A stretch of DNA of 64,000 nt from Stutzerimonas stutzeri (GCF_024448715.1 NZ_JAMOHZ010000001.1:1-64000), one strand, 5' to 3'; counted from the stretch's first letter, positions 35,354 to 44,982 are shown. The notes: generated by a model from the sequence alone, not told the origin. Program-made: numbers and translations.

Positions 35354-35405
35354 TTGACAGTAAGGCTTTCGGTGCTAACTTCTGAATCAATGTAACCGGT
35401 TACAT
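35354..35405 (+). promoter_or_regulatory. Promoter and LacI-type operator of the sugar operon
   Basis: TTGACA (35354-35359) is followed after 16 bases by TAACTT, a modest -10. Directly after it is the perfect 16-bp palindrome ATGTAACCGGTTACAT (35390-35405) with the central CG typical of LacI-family operators. Bound repressor would cover the transcription start. Confidence 0.75.
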
Positions 35406-35441
35406 GAGAAGTGATCAAATCTGGAAAGCTGGAGCAAAAGC

Positions 35442-36602
35442 ATGGATTCAACCGGTCGGTCTAAGGTTCGGGTGGGCATGGTGGGTGGCGGTGAAGGGGC
35501 GTTCATCGGCCAGGTGCATCGGCAGGCGATGCGCCTCGACGGCCATATCGAGCTGGTCTGCGGCGCCTTTAGCCGTGATCCCGAAAACAACAGGCGAAGT
35601 GGTGCGGCACTGCACCTTGATCCGGACCGTTGCTACGAGTCCTGGGAGGCGCTGCTGGCCAGCGAGCAAGAGCGGCCGGCGGATCAGCGCATGGAATTAC
35701 TCGTCATCGTCACGCCCAATCATTTGCATGCCCCCATCGCCGCGGCGGCTCTGCGGGCTGGATTCCATGTGTTTTCCGAAAAGCCGGCAGCGCTGTCGCT
35801 GGTGGATATGCAGCAGCTTGCTGCGATCCAGGCCGACGGCGGCCGGCTGTATGGACTGGCGCATACCTACCAGGGCTATCCGATGGTCTGGCAGGCGCGG
35901 CATATGGTGCAGGGCGGCGCGCTCGGTCGCTTGCGCAAGATCTTCGTCGAGTATCCGCAGGGTTGGCTGAGCGAGGACCAGGCAGGGCAAGGCAACAAGC
36001 AGGCGACCTGGCGCGGTGAGCCGGCTCAAGCGGGACCGAGTGGCTGCATGGGCGACATCGGTATTCACGCGTTCAACCTCGCCGAGTTCGTCAGCGGCCA
36101 GCGCTTCGAGCGACTGTGCGCGGATCTTGGCGTGCATGTCGCGGGACGGCAGCTCGACGATGACGGTGCCGTGCTGTTCCAGACCGATGGCGGCGCGAGC
36201 GGCGTTCTCATCGCCAGTCAAGTCTGTTCCGGCGAAGAGAACGCCCTGACGTTGCGCCTGTATGGCGAGCGCGGCGGCCTGGAATGGCGCCAGGAAGAGC
36301 CGAACAGCCTGGTTCATCGCCCGCTCGGCGAAACGCTGCGAGTGCTGCGTGCCGGTGTCGATCAGCGTTGGCTGTGCGACGACGCGCTTCGGCGTCTGCG
36401 CCTGCCTGCGGGGCATCCCGAGGGGTATCTCGAAGCGATGGCCAATCTCTATACCGACTTTGCCACCTCCATCCGCCTGGAGTGCGCGCCCGCAGTTCCG
36501 GGTATTGATGCCGGCCTGCGTGGCATGGCCTTCATCGAGACGGTCATCGCCAGCCATCACAGCGATGCCAAGTGGATGACCTTCGCCGCTACCGAACGAT
36601 AG
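35442..36602 (+). CDS. Gfo/Idh/MocA family NAD(P)-dependent sugar oxidoreductase
   Basis: The 386-residue enzyme has an N-terminal Rossmann domain (RVGMVGGGEGAFIGQVHRQA) and the conserved dinucleotide/catalytic segment VFSEKPAALSL, where the Lys of EKP is the family catalytic residue. The C-terminal alpha/beta domain holds GDIGIHAFNLAEFVSGQ with the catalytic His. Members oxidise hydroxyls of sugars, inositols or glycosides, often at C3. It is the first gene of a three-gene operon behind the LacI operator. With the isomerase-like partner it probably makes and processes an oxo-sugar. Confidence 0.92.
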   Translation: MDSTGRSKVRVGMVGGGEGAFIGQVHRQAMRLDGHIELVCGAFSRDPENNRRSGAALHLDPDRCYESWEALLASEQERPADQRMELLVIVTPNHLHAPIAAAALRAGFHVFSEKPAALSLVDMQQLAAIQADGGRLYGLAHTYQGYPMVWQARHMVQGGALGRLRKIFVEYPQGWLSEDQAGQGNKQATWRGEPAQAGPSGCMGDIGIHAFNLAEFVSGQRFERLCADLGVHVAGRQLDDDGAVLFQTDGGASGVLIASQVCSGEENALTLRLYGERGGLEWRQEEPNSLVHRPLGETLRVLRAGVDQRWLCDDALRRLRLPAGHPEGYLEAMANLYTDFATSIRLECAPAVPGIDAGLRGMAFIETVIASHHSDAKWMTFAATER

Positions 36603-36611
36603 GAACTCAAA

Positions 36612-37685
36612 ATGCAGCAACCCAAGACACCCAGCGGCATTCGCGGCCCGGCCATTTTCCTGGCGCAGTTCCTCGGGCCGGAAGCGCCATTCGACAACCT
36701 TCAAAACCTTGCGCGTTGGGCGGCTTCGCTCGGCTATTGCGGGGTTCAGCTTCCAACGCTCGGAACGCAATGCCTGGACCTGAAACGCGCCGCCGAAAGC
36801 CAGACCTACTGCGACGAGCTCAAGGGAATTTGCGCAGAAGCAGGCGTGGAGATCAGCGAGCTGTCGACCCATCTGCAGGGCCAGCTAGTGGCGGTGCACC
36901 CGGCGTTCGACGGCCTGTTCGACGACTTCGCCCCGGTGGAATTGCGTGGCAAGCCAAAGGCCCGTACCGAGTGGGCCATCGATCAATTGCACCTCGCAGC
37001 CAAGGCCAGTCGCCGTTTGGGCCTGACCGCCCATGCAACATTTTCCGGTGCGCTGTTATGGCCCTACATGTATCCCTGGCCACAGCGGCCAAGCGGTCTG
37101 GTGGAGGAGGGCTTCGCCGAACTGGCGCGGCGCTGGCGGCCGATCCTCGATGCGTTCGGGGAAGCCGGGGTCGACCTGTGCTTCGAGATTCATCCGGGCG
37201 AGGACTTGCACGACGGCGCCTCCTTCGAGCGCTTCCTCGGCGCGGTCGACCACCATCCGCGCGCGAAGATTCTCTACGACCCGAGCCATCTGCTGCTGCA
37301 GCAACTGGATTACCTCGGCTTTATCGACCGCTATCACGAACGCATTGGCATGTTTCACGTCAAGGACGCCGAATTCCGCCCGGACGCCCGTTCCGGAGTC
37401 TACGGCGGTTATCAGGGCTGGATCGATCGTCCCGGGCGCTTCCGCTCGCTGGGCGACGGCCAGATCGATTTCAAGCAGATATTCAGCAAGCTTACGCAGT
37501 ACGGCTACGAGGGCTGGGCAGTTCTCGAATGGGAATGCTGCTTAAAGAACGCCGCGCAGGGGGCCGAGGAAGGCGCTCCTTTCATTCGACAGCAGCTGAT
37601 CAACCGCGCCACGCGAGCTTTCGACGATTTCGCTGGCGTTGCGAGCAGCGCCTCGAAAAACCGCCGGCTGTTGGGCCTCGATTAA
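36612..37685 (+). CDS. Sugar phosphate isomerase/epimerase-like TIM-barrel protein
   Basis: A 357-residue AP-endonuclease-2/xylose-isomerase-like TIM barrel. Metal-binding positions of the fold are apparent: Glu in VDLCFEIHPGED, Asp in ILYDPSHLLLQQLD, HVKDAEF, and Glu in WAVLEWECCL. It starts nine bases after the oxidoreductase stop. Such pairs occur in inositol degradation and in 3-oxo-glycoside or C-glycoside cleavage systems (DgpA/DgpC-like). No iolB/iolG neighbours are present, so a disaccharide or glycoside pathway is more likely than inositol. The exact reaction cannot be read from sequence. Confidence 0.9.
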   Translation: MQQPKTPSGIRGPAIFLAQFLGPEAPFDNLQNLARWAASLGYCGVQLPTLGTQCLDLKRAAESQTYCDELKGICAEAGVEISELSTHLQGQLVAVHPAFDGLFDDFAPVELRGKPKARTEWAIDQLHLAAKASRRLGLTAHATFSGALLWPYMYPWPQRPSGLVEEGFAELARRWRPILDAFGEAGVDLCFEIHPGEDLHDGASFERFLGAVDHHPRAKILYDPSHLLLQQLDYLGFIDRYHERIGMFHVKDAEFRPDARSGVYGGYQGWIDRPGRFRSLGDGQIDFKQIFSKLTQYGYEGWAVLEWECCLKNAAQGAEEGAPFIRQQLINRATRAFDDFAGVASSASKNRRLLGLD

Positions 37686-37730
37686 GGCGAATTTAACTGA
37701 CACGACGTGCACTACAACAAGGACAAGACC

Positions 37731-38969
37731 ATGAGCACACTCAATGCACGGCTGAGCCTGATGATGTTTCTGCAGTTCTTCATCTGGGGAGGCTGGTTCG
37801 TCACCCTCGGCACCTTCCTGGCCAACAACCTGAGCGCCACTGGCGGCCAGATTGGCATGGCGTTCTCGACTCAATCCTGGGGCGCGATCCTGGCGCCGTT
37901 CGTGATCGGGCTGATCGCCGATCGTTACTTCAATGCCGAGCGCCTACTCGCCATCCTCCATCTGGTCGGTGCGGTGCTGTTGTTTCAGCTTTATCGGGCC
38001 AGCGACTTCAGTGCGTTCTACCCGTTCGTGCTGGGTTACATGATCGTTTACATGCCCACCTTGGCCCTGGTGAATGCCGTGGCTTTCCGGCAGATGCGTG
38101 ACCCCGCTCAGGAATTCTCGAAGATCCGGGTCTGGGGCACGGTGGGCTGGATCATCGCCGGGCTGGTGATCAGTTTTCTGTTCGGCTGGGATTCTCAGCA
38201 AGCCATCGCTGCCGGTGCGCTACGCAACACCTTCCTGATGTGCGCCATCGCCTCGGCGTTGCTCGGGTTGTACAGCTTCAGCCTGCCGAGCACGCCGCCG
38301 CTGGCCCGGCGCGAGCAGGGCGGGCTCAAGGAAGCGCTGGGTCTGGATGCACTCAAGCTGCTGAAGGATCGCAGCTTCGCGATCTTTTTCCTCGCCTCGG
38401 TGCTGATCTGCATTCCGCTTGCTTTCTACTACCAGAACGCCAATCCGTTCCTCGCGGAGATCGGTGTGGACAACCCGACCGGCAAGATGACCCTGGGGCA
38501 GATTTCCGAAGTGCTGTTCATGCTGCTACTGCCACTATTCATCCAGCGCTTCGGCATCAAGAAGACCCTGCTGCTGGGGATGCTTGCCTGGACGTTGCGC
38601 TATGCGTTGTTCGCCTACGGTAATAATGGCGATCTGCTCTTCATGCTGGTCACCGGTATCGCCTTGCACGGGATCTGCTATGACTTCTTCTTCGTTTCCG
38701 GACAGATCTATACCGACGCCAAAGCCGGAGAGACATACAAGGGCTCAGCACAAGGGTTGATCACGCTAGCGACCTATGGCGTCGGCATGCTCATTGGTTT
38801 CTGGATCGCCGGAAAGGTCACCGATCATTTCGCAAGCACGGAAGGCCACGACTGGCAGAGCATCTGGATTTTCCCGGCAGTATTCGCGCTGGGCGTTTTC
38901 CTGACCTTCCTGTTCGCCTTCCGCGAACAACGGCCAGCCGGGCTCGCGGCGGCTGCCAAAGCGGTCTGA
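37731..38969 (+). CDS. MFS permease, nucleoside:H+ symporter (NHS) family
   Basis: A 412-residue 12-helix carrier resembling NupG/XapB: FLQFFIWGGWFVTLGTFL at helix 1, MAFSTQSWGAILAPFVIGLI, and the conserved FSKIRVWGTVGWIIAGL. I chose the ATG at 37731 since AAGGACAAG precedes it; a GTG eight codons earlier is in frame but lacks a ribosome-binding site. In sugar operons this family also carries glycosides and disaccharides. It closes the LacI-controlled operon and should import its substrate. Confidence 0.9.
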   Translation: MSTLNARLSLMMFLQFFIWGGWFVTLGTFLANNLSATGGQIGMAFSTQSWGAILAPFVIGLIADRYFNAERLLAILHLVGAVLLFQLYRASDFSAFYPFVLGYMIVYMPTLALVNAVAFRQMRDPAQEFSKIRVWGTVGWIIAGLVISFLFGWDSQQAIAAGALRNTFLMCAIASALLGLYSFSLPSTPPLARREQGGLKEALGLDALKLLKDRSFAIFFLASVLICIPLAFYYQNANPFLAEIGVDNPTGKMTLGQISEVLFMLLLPLFIQRFGIKKTLLLGMLAWTLRYALFAYGNNGDLLFMLVTGIALHGICYDFFFVSGQIYTDAKAGETYKGSAQGLITLATYGVGMLIGFWIAGKVTDHFASTEGHDWQSIWIFPAVFALGVFLTFLFAFREQRPAGLAAAAKAV

Positions 38970-39199
38970 AACGCAGCGGATCAGACGCCGGTCATTCACG
39001 ACCGGCACTCTCCGAACCGTTGACGCTTGGCCCAGCGCAACGATGCGATTTACCGGTCCCAAACTCGTTCTGCCAGGCCGACCGTCAATCCTAATGTGGG
39101 CGGTAGTTGCACAAATCTTCTATGACGGCCGTCCATCTCCTAACAGAATGCAGGTTCGCAGGCCTTCGCCTGTAGTCATTCGTTATTGAAGAGCCAACC

Positions 39200-40039
39200 A
39201 TGGGTGCCAACAGCTGGGTCGATTTGAAGCTGGATGCCGAAATGGGCATCGAGACCATTCGTGCCCATTTCGAAGGTCATGCCTACGATCCGCATTGGCA
39301 TGACAGCTACCTCGTCGGCTTTACGGAACAGGGCGTACAGCAGTTCCACTGCCGCAAGGTGTTGCATAGCAGCACGGCGGGGCAGGCGTTCTTGCTGGAG
39401 CCGGGTGAGATTCATGACGGTCATGCTCCAGCGCCTGACGGGTTTACCTATTCGATGCTCTATCTGCAGCCGCAATGGCTCGAAAGGCAGCTAGGGGCGC
39501 TATTCGAGGAGGCGCCTGAGCATTGCCTACCAAGCTTCGCCGAAACCTTGGCGAGTGAGCCGGATTTGGTCAATCACATCGCCCGAGCATTCCAGGCATT
39601 GCACGGCTCTGATCTGCGAATCGTCCGGCATGCGGCGCTGGATGCGCTATTGGAAAAACTGTCTAGCCACGTTCACTGGCGGCAGAAGACGGAGCTGAAC
39701 CCGCGGTTGCCTGCGGTGGCGATCAGGGCGCGGGAGTTTTTGCATGCTCACTTGGATCAGGATGTCGGTCTGGATGACCTGGCGCAGATCACCGAGGTGG
39801 ATCGCTTCCGGCTGTCCAGAGCGTTCAAGGCGGCATTCGGTCTGGCGCCGCATGCCTACCTGGTGCAGCTGCGACTCAGTCTGGCGCGCAAGTTGTTGCG
39901 CCAGGGTCTGGCCCCGGCGAGCGTCGCGGTGCAGCTGGGTTTCGCCGATCAAAGCCATCTCGGCCGCTGGTTCCGTCGTGCCTATGGTTTGAGCCCGGCG
40001 GTGTATCGCAAGCGCTGCTCAAACCTTCCAGACCGCTGA
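39200..40039 (+). CDS. AraC-family regulator linked to LysE exporter
   Basis: The 279-residue protein has an N-terminal cupin-like sensor domain (HWHDSYLVGFTEQGVQQF and LLEPGEIHDGHAP) and a C-terminal double HTH (QDVGLDDLAQITEVDRFRLS; SVAVQLGFADQSHLGRWFRR). This cupin-AraC type is regularly found next to LysE/RhtB exporters in proteobacteria and probably responds to an amino acid. The exporter gene lies 95 bases downstream on the same strand. Confidence 0.9.
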   Translation: MGANSWVDLKLDAEMGIETIRAHFEGHAYDPHWHDSYLVGFTEQGVQQFHCRKVLHSSTAGQAFLLEPGEIHDGHAPAPDGFTYSMLYLQPQWLERQLGALFEEAPEHCLPSFAETLASEPDLVNHIARAFQALHGSDLRIVRHAALDALLEKLSSHVHWRQKTELNPRLPAVAIRAREFLHAHLDQDVGLDDLAQITEVDRFRLSRAFKAAFGLAPHAYLVQLRLSLARKLLRQGLAPASVAVQLGFADQSHLGRWFRRAYGLSPAVYRKRCSNLPDR

Positions 40040-40134
40040 CGCGCCCCGGCGGAACATGGCAGACACACCCACTTGGAGTTTCTGCCCATGCTTTCGATCC
40101 TTTCCAAACTCCCAGCTCGTTGGGAGTTGGCGCG

Positions 40135-40728
40135 ATGAGCCAGTTCCTGCCCTTCGTTCTGTTTGCTTTCGTGGCATCGATTACGCCTGGGCCGACCAAT
40201 ATTCTGGTTCTCAGCAACAGCACTCTTTATGGATTGCGCGCCGCGATGCCCATTGTGCTGGGTGCCTGTGCCGGGGCCGCGATGATCGTGCTACTGGTTG
40301 GATGGGGATTGGGAGGGGTGTTGCTGCGTTATCCCCTGGTGCAGCAGGGCATGGCCTGGCTCGGTGTGGCGTGGATCAGCGTGTTGGCCTGGCAGCTGTT
40401 CCGCAGTCCGGCGACCGGGCTCGCAACGGATCCCAACAGCAAACGCATGGGCGCCTGCGGTGGCGCCGCGTTGCAGCTGGTCAACCCGAAGACCTGGATG
40501 ATGGCGCTCGCGGTCATCAGCGTCTTTACCGGAGCGGATGCCGGCTCGGCTCAATACGGCGTTTACGCACTGATCTTCTTTCTTGTCGCTGTGCCTTGCC
40601 TGGTCGCATGGGCCATGCTCGGCCGGGGTGCCGCACGAGTTCTGCGTTCGGGGCGCGCGTTACGGCGCTTCAATCAGGGCATGGCGCTGTTGTTGCTCGT
40701 TTCGGCCTGGGTAAGCTTGCTGGCCTGA
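40135..40728 (+). CDS. LysE/RhtB family amino-acid exporter
   Basis: A 197-residue inner-membrane protein with about six hydrophobic helices. It begins MSQFLPFVLFAFVASITPGP with the family TPGPTN motif, and has NPKTWMMALAVISVF in the middle. The ATG at 40135 follows GGGAG at suitable distance; a TTG five codons earlier is less likely. It would export an amino acid or derivative. Adjacent AraC regulator suggests substrate-responsive control. Confidence 0.9.
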   Translation: MSQFLPFVLFAFVASITPGPTNILVLSNSTLYGLRAAMPIVLGACAGAAMIVLLVGWGLGGVLLRYPLVQQGMAWLGVAWISVLAWQLFRSPATGLATDPNSKRMGACGGAALQLVNPKTWMMALAVISVFTGADAGSAQYGVYALIFFLVAVPCLVAWAMLGRGAARVLRSGRALRRFNQGMALLLLVSAWVSLLA

Positions 40729-40927
40729 AAGGAAGCGGGCTTCGGCGCGGTGAAGATTGGCGCTATCTTGCGCGTCCGATTCAGCCAGAACATTCCGCGC
40801 GCGGTATGGGGAACCAAAGCCCCTGCACGAATGGTCTTAGCGCGTAGATAAATGCATCGACCGATGCCTTGATTGCTCCCATGCGGCCTATTGCTCGGCC
40901 ACGTTTTCATTCCCAAAGGAACGACTG

Positions 40928-42592
40928 ATGAGTCTCGACCTCAACGCAGGACGCCTACCCGAAGAACACATGCTGACCAATATTCCGCGCCTGATTTCGC
41001 GCTATTACAGCGAGCGCCCCGATCCCTCGGATCCGGCGCAACAGGTCTCCTTCGGCACTTCTGGTCATCGCGGCTCCTCGCTGAAGAACAGCTTCAACGA
41101 ATGGCACATCCTTGCTACCACTCAGGCAATCTGCGACTACCGCCGCGAGCAGAGCATCGACGGTCCGATCTTCGTCGGTATGGACACCCATGCGCTGTCT
41201 GAACCGGCGTTCGTTTCCGCACTGGAAGTGCTGGCGGCCAACGGGGTCGAGACGCGCATAGACGCCGGCTGCAGCGAAACCAATGGTGAGCCCGGATACA
41301 CCCCGACGCCGGCGATCTCCAACGCCATCCTCGAATACAACGCCGGCCGCAGCAGCGGCTTGGCCGATGGCATCGTCATCACCCCATCGCACAATCCGCC
41401 GGCCGATGGCGGCTTCAAGTACAACCCCACCAATGGCGGCCCGGCCGATACCGGCGTAACCAAATGGATTCAGGAACGCGCCAACGCGCTGCTGGTCGCC
41501 GGGCTCAAGGGCGTGCAGCGAATGGATTACGCGCAAGCGCTCAAGGCGCCGACGACCCAGCGTTTCGATTTCATCGAAAGCTACGTGGGCGGCCTGGATC
41601 AGGTGATCGACCTCGAAGCGATCCGCAATTCCGGCCTGAAATTCGGCGTCGATCCGCTCGGCGGCGCCGGCGTGCATTACTGGACGCGCATCGCCGAACG
41701 CTATGGCCTGCCGCTCGAAGTGCTCTCCACCCGAGTCGACCCAACCTTCCGCTTCATGCGTCTGGACTGGGACGGCAAGATCCGCATGGACTGTAGCTCA
41801 CCGCACGCCATGGCCGGTTTGATCGAAAACAAGGACCGCTTCGACGTGTCCTTCGCCTGCGACACAGACCATGACCGCCACGGCATCGTCGCGCGCTCGG
41901 TCGGACTGCTCAATCCCAACCACTACCTGGCCGTCGCCATCGAATACCTGTTTACCCACCGCCCCGAATGGAGCGCTGGGGCGGGTATCGGCAAGACGCT
42001 GGTTTCGTCGTCGATGATCGACCGCGTCGCCAAGGGCATCGACCGCCAGGTGGTGGAAGTGCCGGTGGGCTTCAAGTGGTTCGTTGATGGCTTGATGGAT
42101 GGCAGTCTGGGCTTCGGCGGAGAGGAATCGGCAGGTGCGTCTTTCCTTCGCAAGCAGGGTGGCGCCTGGTCGACCGACAAGGACGGCCTGATTCTCGGCT
42201 TGCTGGCCGCCGAGATCACCGCCGTGACCGGCAAGGACCCAGGCGAACGCTACCAGGCGCTGACCGAGCGCTTCGGCGCTCCGGTGTACCAGCGCATCGA
42301 CGCCCCGGCCAATCGTGAACAGAAAGCCAAACTCGGCAAGCTGTCGGCCTCTCAGGTCACGGCGGGCGAACTGGCCGGTCAGCCGATCACTCAGATTCTC
42401 ACCGAAGCCCCAGGCAACGGCGCGGCCATCGGCGGGCTCAAGGTCGTGACCGACAACGGCTGGTTCGCCGCACGCCCGTCGGGCACCGAAGACGTCTACA
42501 AGATCTACGCCGAAAGCTTCGAGGGCGACGCGCACCTCAAGCGCATCCAGGAAGAAGCCAAGGCGCTGGTCGACGGCGTGCTCAACAGCTAA
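40928..42592 (+). CDS. pgm: Phosphoglucomutase (alpha-D-glucose phosphate-specific)
   Basis: The 554-residue enzyme interconverts glucose-1-phosphate and glucose-6-phosphate. It has the four domains of the prokaryotic Pgm family: N-terminal [15 protein letters not shown], the phosphoserine loop [15 protein letters not shown], the metal loop [13 protein letters not shown], the sugar-binding [13 protein letters not shown], and the phosphate-binding [15 protein letters not shown]. The length agrees with E. coli Pgm. The gene is monocistronic, with AAAGGAACGACTG before the ATG and a strong terminator after it. It supports glycogen, trehalose or surface polysaccharide synthesis and is a housekeeping gene amid accessory ones. 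Confidence 0.96.
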   Translation: MSLDLNAGRLPEEHMLTNIPRLISRYYSERPDPSDPAQQVSFGTSGHRGSSLKNSFNEWHILATTQAICDYRREQSIDGPIFVGMDTHALSEPAFVSALEVLAANGVETRIDAGCSETNGEPGYTPTPAISNAILEYNAGRSSGLADGIVITPSHNPPADGGFKYNPTNGGPADTGVTKWIQERANALLVAGLKGVQRMDYAQALKAPTTQRFDFIESYVGGLDQVIDLEAIRNSGLKFGVDPLGGAGVHYWTRIAERYGLPLEVLSTRVDPTFRFMRLDWDGKIRMDCSSPHAMAGLIENKDRFDVSFACDTDHDRHGIVARSVGLLNPNHYLAVAIEYLFTHRPEWSAGAGIGKTLVSSSMIDRVAKGIDRQVVEVPVGFKWFVDGLMDGSLGFGGEESAGASFLRKQGGAWSTDKDGLILGLLAAEITAVTGKDPGERYQALTERFGAPVYQRIDAPANREQKAKLGKLSASQVTAGELAGQPITQILTEAPGNGAAIGGLKVVTDNGWFAARPSGTEDVYKIYAESFEGDAHLKRIQEEAKALVDGVLNS

Positions 42593-42607
42593 GGCGCGAC
42601 ACAAGAC

Positions 42608-42640
42608 AAGCCGCCACCGGTTATCGGTGGCGGCTTTTTT
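42608..42640 (+). terminator. Intrinsic terminator of pgm
   Basis: AAGCCGCCACCG-GTTAT-CGGTGGCGGCTT is a perfect 12-bp stem with a 5-base loop running into TTTT, 16 bases after the pgm stop. It may also serve the convergent ridA-like gene in reverse (AAAAAAG precedes on that strand). Confidence 0.93.
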
Positions 42641-42659
42641 ACGCACTGAGGCAGGTCGA

Positions 42660-43067
42660 TCAACCGGCAGAGGGGGCGGGCAGTTTCGCGATCACCTTGA
42701 TCTCGAACTGGAACCCGTAAAGCCAGGTCACGCCTACAGCGGTCACAGTAGGATGAGGCGCGCTTCCCCAGTATTCCGGCACGACAACACTCCAGATCTT
42801 CTCGAAATGCGTTTGGGGGTCGACGATGAAAATGGTCACGTCGACGACATCATCAAACGTGCAATTGGCGGCTTCGAGAACAGCGTTGAGATTTTTGAAG
42901 GCCAGCCTGACCTGTGCTTCGAGGTCAGGCTCCGGCGATCCGTCGTCGCGACTACCCACTTGTCCGGACACGAATAGCATTCCGTTGGATCGAACGGCGG
43001 GCGAGTAATGGTTACGCTCATAAAGCGCCTGGCGCCCGGCTGGGAAAACGACGTCACGTGTGTTCAT
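42660..43067 (-). CDS. RidA/YjgF-family protein, probably not a classical imine deaminase
   Basis: A 135-residue Rid protein starting MNTRDVVFPAGRQALYER. It has the trimer-forming fold: SNGMLFVSGQVGSRDDG, then AFKNLNAVLEAANCTFDDVV and VTAVGVTWLYGFQFEIKVIA. Canonical RidA deaminases have an Arg just before the final (D)V(K)IE strand; here the region reads LYGFQFEIK with no Arg, so classical 2-aminoacrylate deaminase activity is doubtful. The frame is open far upstream, but the ATG at 43067 is the homologous start. It is divergent from a LysR gene that probably controls it. Confidence 0.88.
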   Translation of the reverse strand: MNTRDVVFPAGRQALYERNHYSPAVRSNGMLFVSGQVGSRDDGSPEPDLEAQVRLAFKNLNAVLEAANCTFDDVVDVTIFIVDPQTHFEKIWSVVVPEYWGSAPHPTVTAVGVTWLYGFQFEIKVIAKLPAPSAG

Positions 43068-43205
43068 GGATGCCTCTTCTGTCTGTTGATATCGAGTGGA
43101 AGTAGTTGACGAAGAGACTGTAGAGCCGCCCGCTGGACGGATAAACTCGCAAGTCTGATCAGCACTGTTCTTGAATCCCAAACAATCCCAACACTCGGTG
43201 ACTAA

Positions 43206-44138
43206 ATGGACCGCTTTGCCGCGATGCAGGCATTCGCCCGTGTGGTTGAAACCGGCAGCTTCACTAAAGCCGCCGACACACTGCACCTGAGCAAAACCAG
43301 CGTGACGCAGATGGTGCAGCAACTGGAGGCGCGGCTTCGCGTCAGGCTTCTCAACCGCACGACGCGCAAGGTCAACGTCACGGCAGATGGCGCCGCCTAT
43401 TACGAACGGGTGCTGCGGTTGCTGGCGGATCTGGACGATGCTGAAACCAGTCTGTCCAACGCCTCGGCAGCGCCCAGGGGTCGCCTCAGAGTGGATGTGC
43501 CCAGCCCGTTCGCGCGCATGATTCTGATACCAGCACTGCCGGCCTTTCATGCGAAGTACCCCGAGATTCAGTTGGACTTGGGTGTGAGCGATCGCATGGT
43601 GGATCTGATCGATGAAAACGTGGACTGCGTCGTGCGCGGGGGCGAGCTCACCGATCTGTCGCTGATGGCTCGCCACATAGGTGATCTCCAACTTGGGGTG
43701 TACGCGGCGCCGAGCTACCTTGAGCGTGCCGGCATGCCGTCACATCCCCGAGATCTGGAGGACACGCATCACCGCATCGTCGGCTTTTTGTGGGCGCGCA
43801 CCGGGAAGGTCTTTCCCTATGCCATGCACTGCAACGGCGAGCGCGTCAGCGTACTTGGTCGTTACGTACTTTCCGTAGATGACGGCAACGCTTATCTTGC
43901 AGCCGGTCTGGCAGGGCTGGGCGTGCTTTGGCTGCCTGACTACATGTCTAAAGACCATGTGGCGCGCGGCGAATTGGTGCCACTGTTCGAGAACTGGCGG
44001 CTCGACCCAATGCCGATGTACGTTGCCTTTCCGCCAAATCGGCATGTCAGCGCCAAGCTGCGTGTGTTCATCGATTGGGTCGCTGAACTGATGGCACAGC
44101 ATGCGTCTGTGATCGATCGAGCCCAGCTGTCGCCGTGA
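43206..44138 (+). CDS. LysR-family regulator, divergent to RidA-like gene
   Basis: A 310-residue LysR protein of the large group that begins MDRFAAMQAFARVVETGSFT, with HTH LHLSKTSVTQMVQQLEARL and hinge RLLNRTTRKVNVT. The effector domain begins GRLRVDVPSPFARMILIPAL. It is head-to-head with the RidA-like gene over a 138-base gap and likely regulates it. No inducer can be inferred. Confidence 0.9.
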   Translation: MDRFAAMQAFARVVETGSFTKAADTLHLSKTSVTQMVQQLEARLRVRLLNRTTRKVNVTADGAAYYERVLRLLADLDDAETSLSNASAAPRGRLRVDVPSPFARMILIPALPAFHAKYPEIQLDLGVSDRMVDLIDENVDCVVRGGELTDLSLMARHIGDLQLGVYAAPSYLERAGMPSHPRDLEDTHHRIVGFLWARTGKVFPYAMHCNGERVSVLGRYVLSVDDGNAYLAAGLAGLGVLWLPDYMSKDHVARGELVPLFENWRLDPMPMYVAFPPNRHVSAKLRVFIDWVAELMAQHASVIDRAQLSP

Positions 44139-44260
44139 CCGGGCGAAAGGATTGGGTTCCGGTCTTGTCAGCCTGCTGAGGATCTCCCCAAGTGGGTGTT
44201 CAGGTCCGAGCGCTTCACCGGCTGGGCGAACCTGCGGAGAACTTCGCATCGGAGGCTGTC

Positions 44261-44324
44261 GTAGGAGCGAGCTTGCTCGCGAAGCGTTTCGATAGCGGCC
44301 ATTCGCGAGCAAGCTCGCTCCTAC
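44261..44324. repeat. Inverted pair of GTAGGAGCGAGCTTGCTCGCGAA repeats (REPIN-like)
   Basis: One REP unit at 44261-44283 and its inverse at 44302-44324 are separated by 18 bases, forming a 64-base palindromic element of the type mobilised by RAYT transposases in pseudomonads. No RAYT gene is in the window. Other copies lie at 59121 and inside liuD at 62477-62552. Confidence 0.9.
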
Positions 44325-44392
44325 AGGTCGTTTATCGATGATGCTTGATTACTGGAAAAGCCGGCCGGCGAAGCGAGCAAGAGAGGCGAGCA

Positions 44393-44725
44393 CTAATTCG
44401 TTTTCAACGTGTAGATATAGGCGTCGGCTGTTCGATTGCCGTCGAGCCTTACTTCGGTCAATACGCGTGCGTAAGCTTCGCCTTCGAATTCGTCCAGCGT
44501 GGCCCAGTGATCGGCAAGCTTCTCCGAAGTGAACAGAAATCCCCGAATCACGTCGCCATGTTTGTCCAGCACGATCCCCGGATAACCCATGGCCGCACCC
44601 CAGCCTTCTTCTCGGAGCGTTCCGGTCACGCTCGCGGCTTCCCAGGAGCCGCCGATGTCGCCAAGCACGTGCTCATTCGGCCGGCCCGGTCCCAAGGTTC
44701 CATAAACGAAGAGTCGTTCGACCAT
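44393..44725 (-). CDS. Gamma-glutamylcyclotransferase-like (AIG2/GGCT fold) protein
   Basis: A 110-residue small protein with the GGCT signature: VERLFVYGTLGPGRPNE at the N-terminus (the YGTL substrate loop) and the catalytic Glu region TLDEFEGEAYARV. The ATG at 44725 is preceded by GGAGGAAAG, a strong ribosome-binding site, and removes a 23-residue unconserved extension. Family members cleave gamma-glutamyl amines or dipeptides to 5-oxoproline. It stands alone between a repeat and a TRAP operon. Confidence 0.88.
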   Translation of the reverse strand: MVERLFVYGTLGPGRPNEHVLGDIGGSWEAASVTGTLREEGWGAAMGYPGIVLDKHGDVIRGFLFTSEKLADHWATLDEFEGEAYARVLTEVRLDGNRTADAYIYTLKTN

Positions 44726-44982
44726 CTTTCCTCCAGGGAATCGGGGTTTTGGTTCTGTTGCGGTCATAGACCACTGCCTGGTGCAAATGGTCATGGCTCA
44801 GCACGGGTATAGATAGCGCAGCCCCAAAGGGGCTGGTTTACCTGGGCGAAGCGAGCGGCTGGACGCGCTACGCACTAGCAAACGAGGCATAGCTGCTGCG
44901 CACGTGGCTGTCTCGCTTGTTTTGTTTGCTGCTTCTGAAAAGCCGCACGCAGGGCAGCCAGGGACCGCCCTGCGCACTACCT

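Noticed and set aside
35697..36872. Minus-strand open frame of about 390 codons over the Gfo/Idh/MocA gene
   Set aside because: Antisense shadow; the plus-strand oxidoreductase has clear Rossmann and catalytic motifs.
43068..43691. N-terminal extension of the RidA-like frame to 343 codons
   Set aside because: The extension overlaps the divergent LysR gene and lacks homology; Rid proteins start at the ATG used.
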